Source of the DNA: Thermodesulfobacteriota bacterium
GTDB lineage: Bacteria; Desulfobacterota; QYQD01
Direction of reading: 5' to 3'
Assembly: GCA_030017815.1 (NCBI GenBank)
Contig: JASEGX010000142.1
Location: 1 to 6,216 of the forward strand
Length of the DNA stretch: 6,216 nt
The position numbers and the translations under genes are program-made. The notes beneath the pieces are model-generated. The model ran no database searches and was not told the origin of the DNA. It worked only from the letters and a program-made list of their open reading frames with translations. Every line of letters begins with the position of its first letter. Within the stretch, counting starts at the first letter, position 1. Below are positions 6,181 to 6,216 of the stretch, one piece after another.

Positions 6181-6216
6181 TGGAATTAAGAGTTCCTTTC
6201 TGCTTACTTTTTCTTC

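Overview
The window holds five complete protein genes. All lie on the minus strand and read from high to low coordinates: a DksA-type zinc-finger regulator, a family-57 glycoside hydrolase (GH57), a galactose-1-phosphate uridylyltransferase (GalT), a soluble two-GAF sensor histidine kinase and a single-domain response regulator. Gaps between them are 6, 78, 44 and about 13 bp, with no convincing terminator inside, so one polycistronic unit is plausible. No rRNA, tRNA, CRISPR array, transposase or phage gene is visible.

Organism: a Gram-negative bacterium of middling G+C. DksA, the COG1085-like form of GalT (HSHSQ active site plus an extra CxxC), an intracellular GH57 enzyme and soluble GAF kinases together resemble Desulfobacterota (former Deltaproteobacteria), Nitrospirota or related uncultured lineages. 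This is inference from gene style, not a phylogenetic placement.

Layout: 6085-6216 is the AT-rich leader, with a weak promoter candidate. 5722-6084 is dksA, 3514-5715 GH57, 2437-3435 galT, 542-2392 the histidine kinase and 169-528 the response regulator. 1-168 is the downstream spacer and carries a composite palindromic repeat made of two hairpins. No gene-free stretch exceeds 300 bases.

How the genes may work together: GH57 probably cuts or rearranges an intracellular alpha-glucan. GalT links hexose-1-phosphates to UDP-sugars. Together they suggest storage-polysaccharide or nucleotide-sugar metabolism. DksA (transcription tuning with ppGpp) and the kinase/regulator pair could tie this to nutritional state, but only gene order supports that. 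Two starts are better placed downstream of the longest reading frame because each then has a GGAGG at 7-nt spacing: GTG at 528 for the response regulator and ATG at 6084 for dksA. I found no clearly new system. The points most worth checking are the mixed regulatory/carbohydrate gene set, the response regulator without an output domain, and the palindromic repeat.
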